A stretch of DNA of 5,144 nt, taken from positions 1-5,144 of the forward strand of contig DTYO01000217.1 in assembly GCA_012961845.1 (NCBI GenBank), read 5' to 3'. Source of the DNA: Thermodesulfobacteriaceae bacterium. GTDB lineage: Bacteria; Desulfobacterota; Dissulfuribacteria; Dissulfuribacterales; UBA3076. Under the pieces are notes generated by a model, which was not told the DNA's origin, made no database searches, and was given only the letters and a program-made list of their open reading frames with translations. Both the position numbers and the translations under genes were made by a program. This document shows, piece by piece, positions 5,117 through 5,144 of this stretch. The number at the start of each line of letters is the position of its first letter. The first letter of the stretch is position 1.

Positions 5117-5144
5117 AAGAGGATGTGTCCGAATGTCAGGAAAG

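Noticed and set aside
1..5144. CRISPR array, tRNA or rRNA genes
   Set aside because: No regularly spaced repeats, and no tRNA- or rRNA-like conserved segments were seen on either strand.

Overview
The window is a bacterial chromosome segment of moderate G+C content with closely packed genes. It most likely comes from an anaerobe or facultative anaerobe, because its centre is a class III (oxygen-sensitive, glycyl-radical) ribonucleotide reductase operon. A deltaproteobacterial (Desulfobacterota-like) host would fit the style of the proteins, but that is an impression and not something the sequence proves.

Left part (1-1300): the 3' end of a PfkB/ribokinase-family sugar or nucleoside kinase, cut by the window edge, is followed by a stand-alone 285-residue formyltransferase-fold protein related to PurN. 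This protein has a complete Asn/His/Asp catalytic set and a long C-terminal tail. A hairpin with a U-tract closes that unit.

Centre (1300-4480): a strong-looking promoter is overlapped by two NrdR-type operator boxes 32 bp apart, start to start. It drives nrdD (anaerobic ribonucleoside-triphosphate reductase, 710 aa from the chosen start) and nrdG (radical-SAM activase), 7 bp apart. NrdG makes the glycyl radical on NrdD, and NrdD then makes dNTPs without oxygen. Between promoter and nrdD lies an untranslated leader of about 240 nt. A weak terminator follows nrdG.

Right part (4480-5144): the nrdD leader is duplicated here, in front of an unrecognised 59-residue protein. The two leaders align without a gap over 114 nt (1418-1531 with 4491-4604; about 91 identical by my count). 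They then resume after a 7-nt length difference. One covarying base pair, two wobble-conserving changes, alternative stems and a core with 26 identical bases suggest a structured cis-acting RNA, or a mobile RNA-like element. I cannot match it to a riboswitch class that I know. This is the most interesting signal in the window. A short reverse-strand ORF resembling a degenerate ribbon-helix-helix antitoxin lies at the right edge.

Taken together, nrdDG appears to be under two layers of control: NrdR at the promoter and a structured leader before the start codon. The 59-residue protein shares the second layer but shows no NrdR box.
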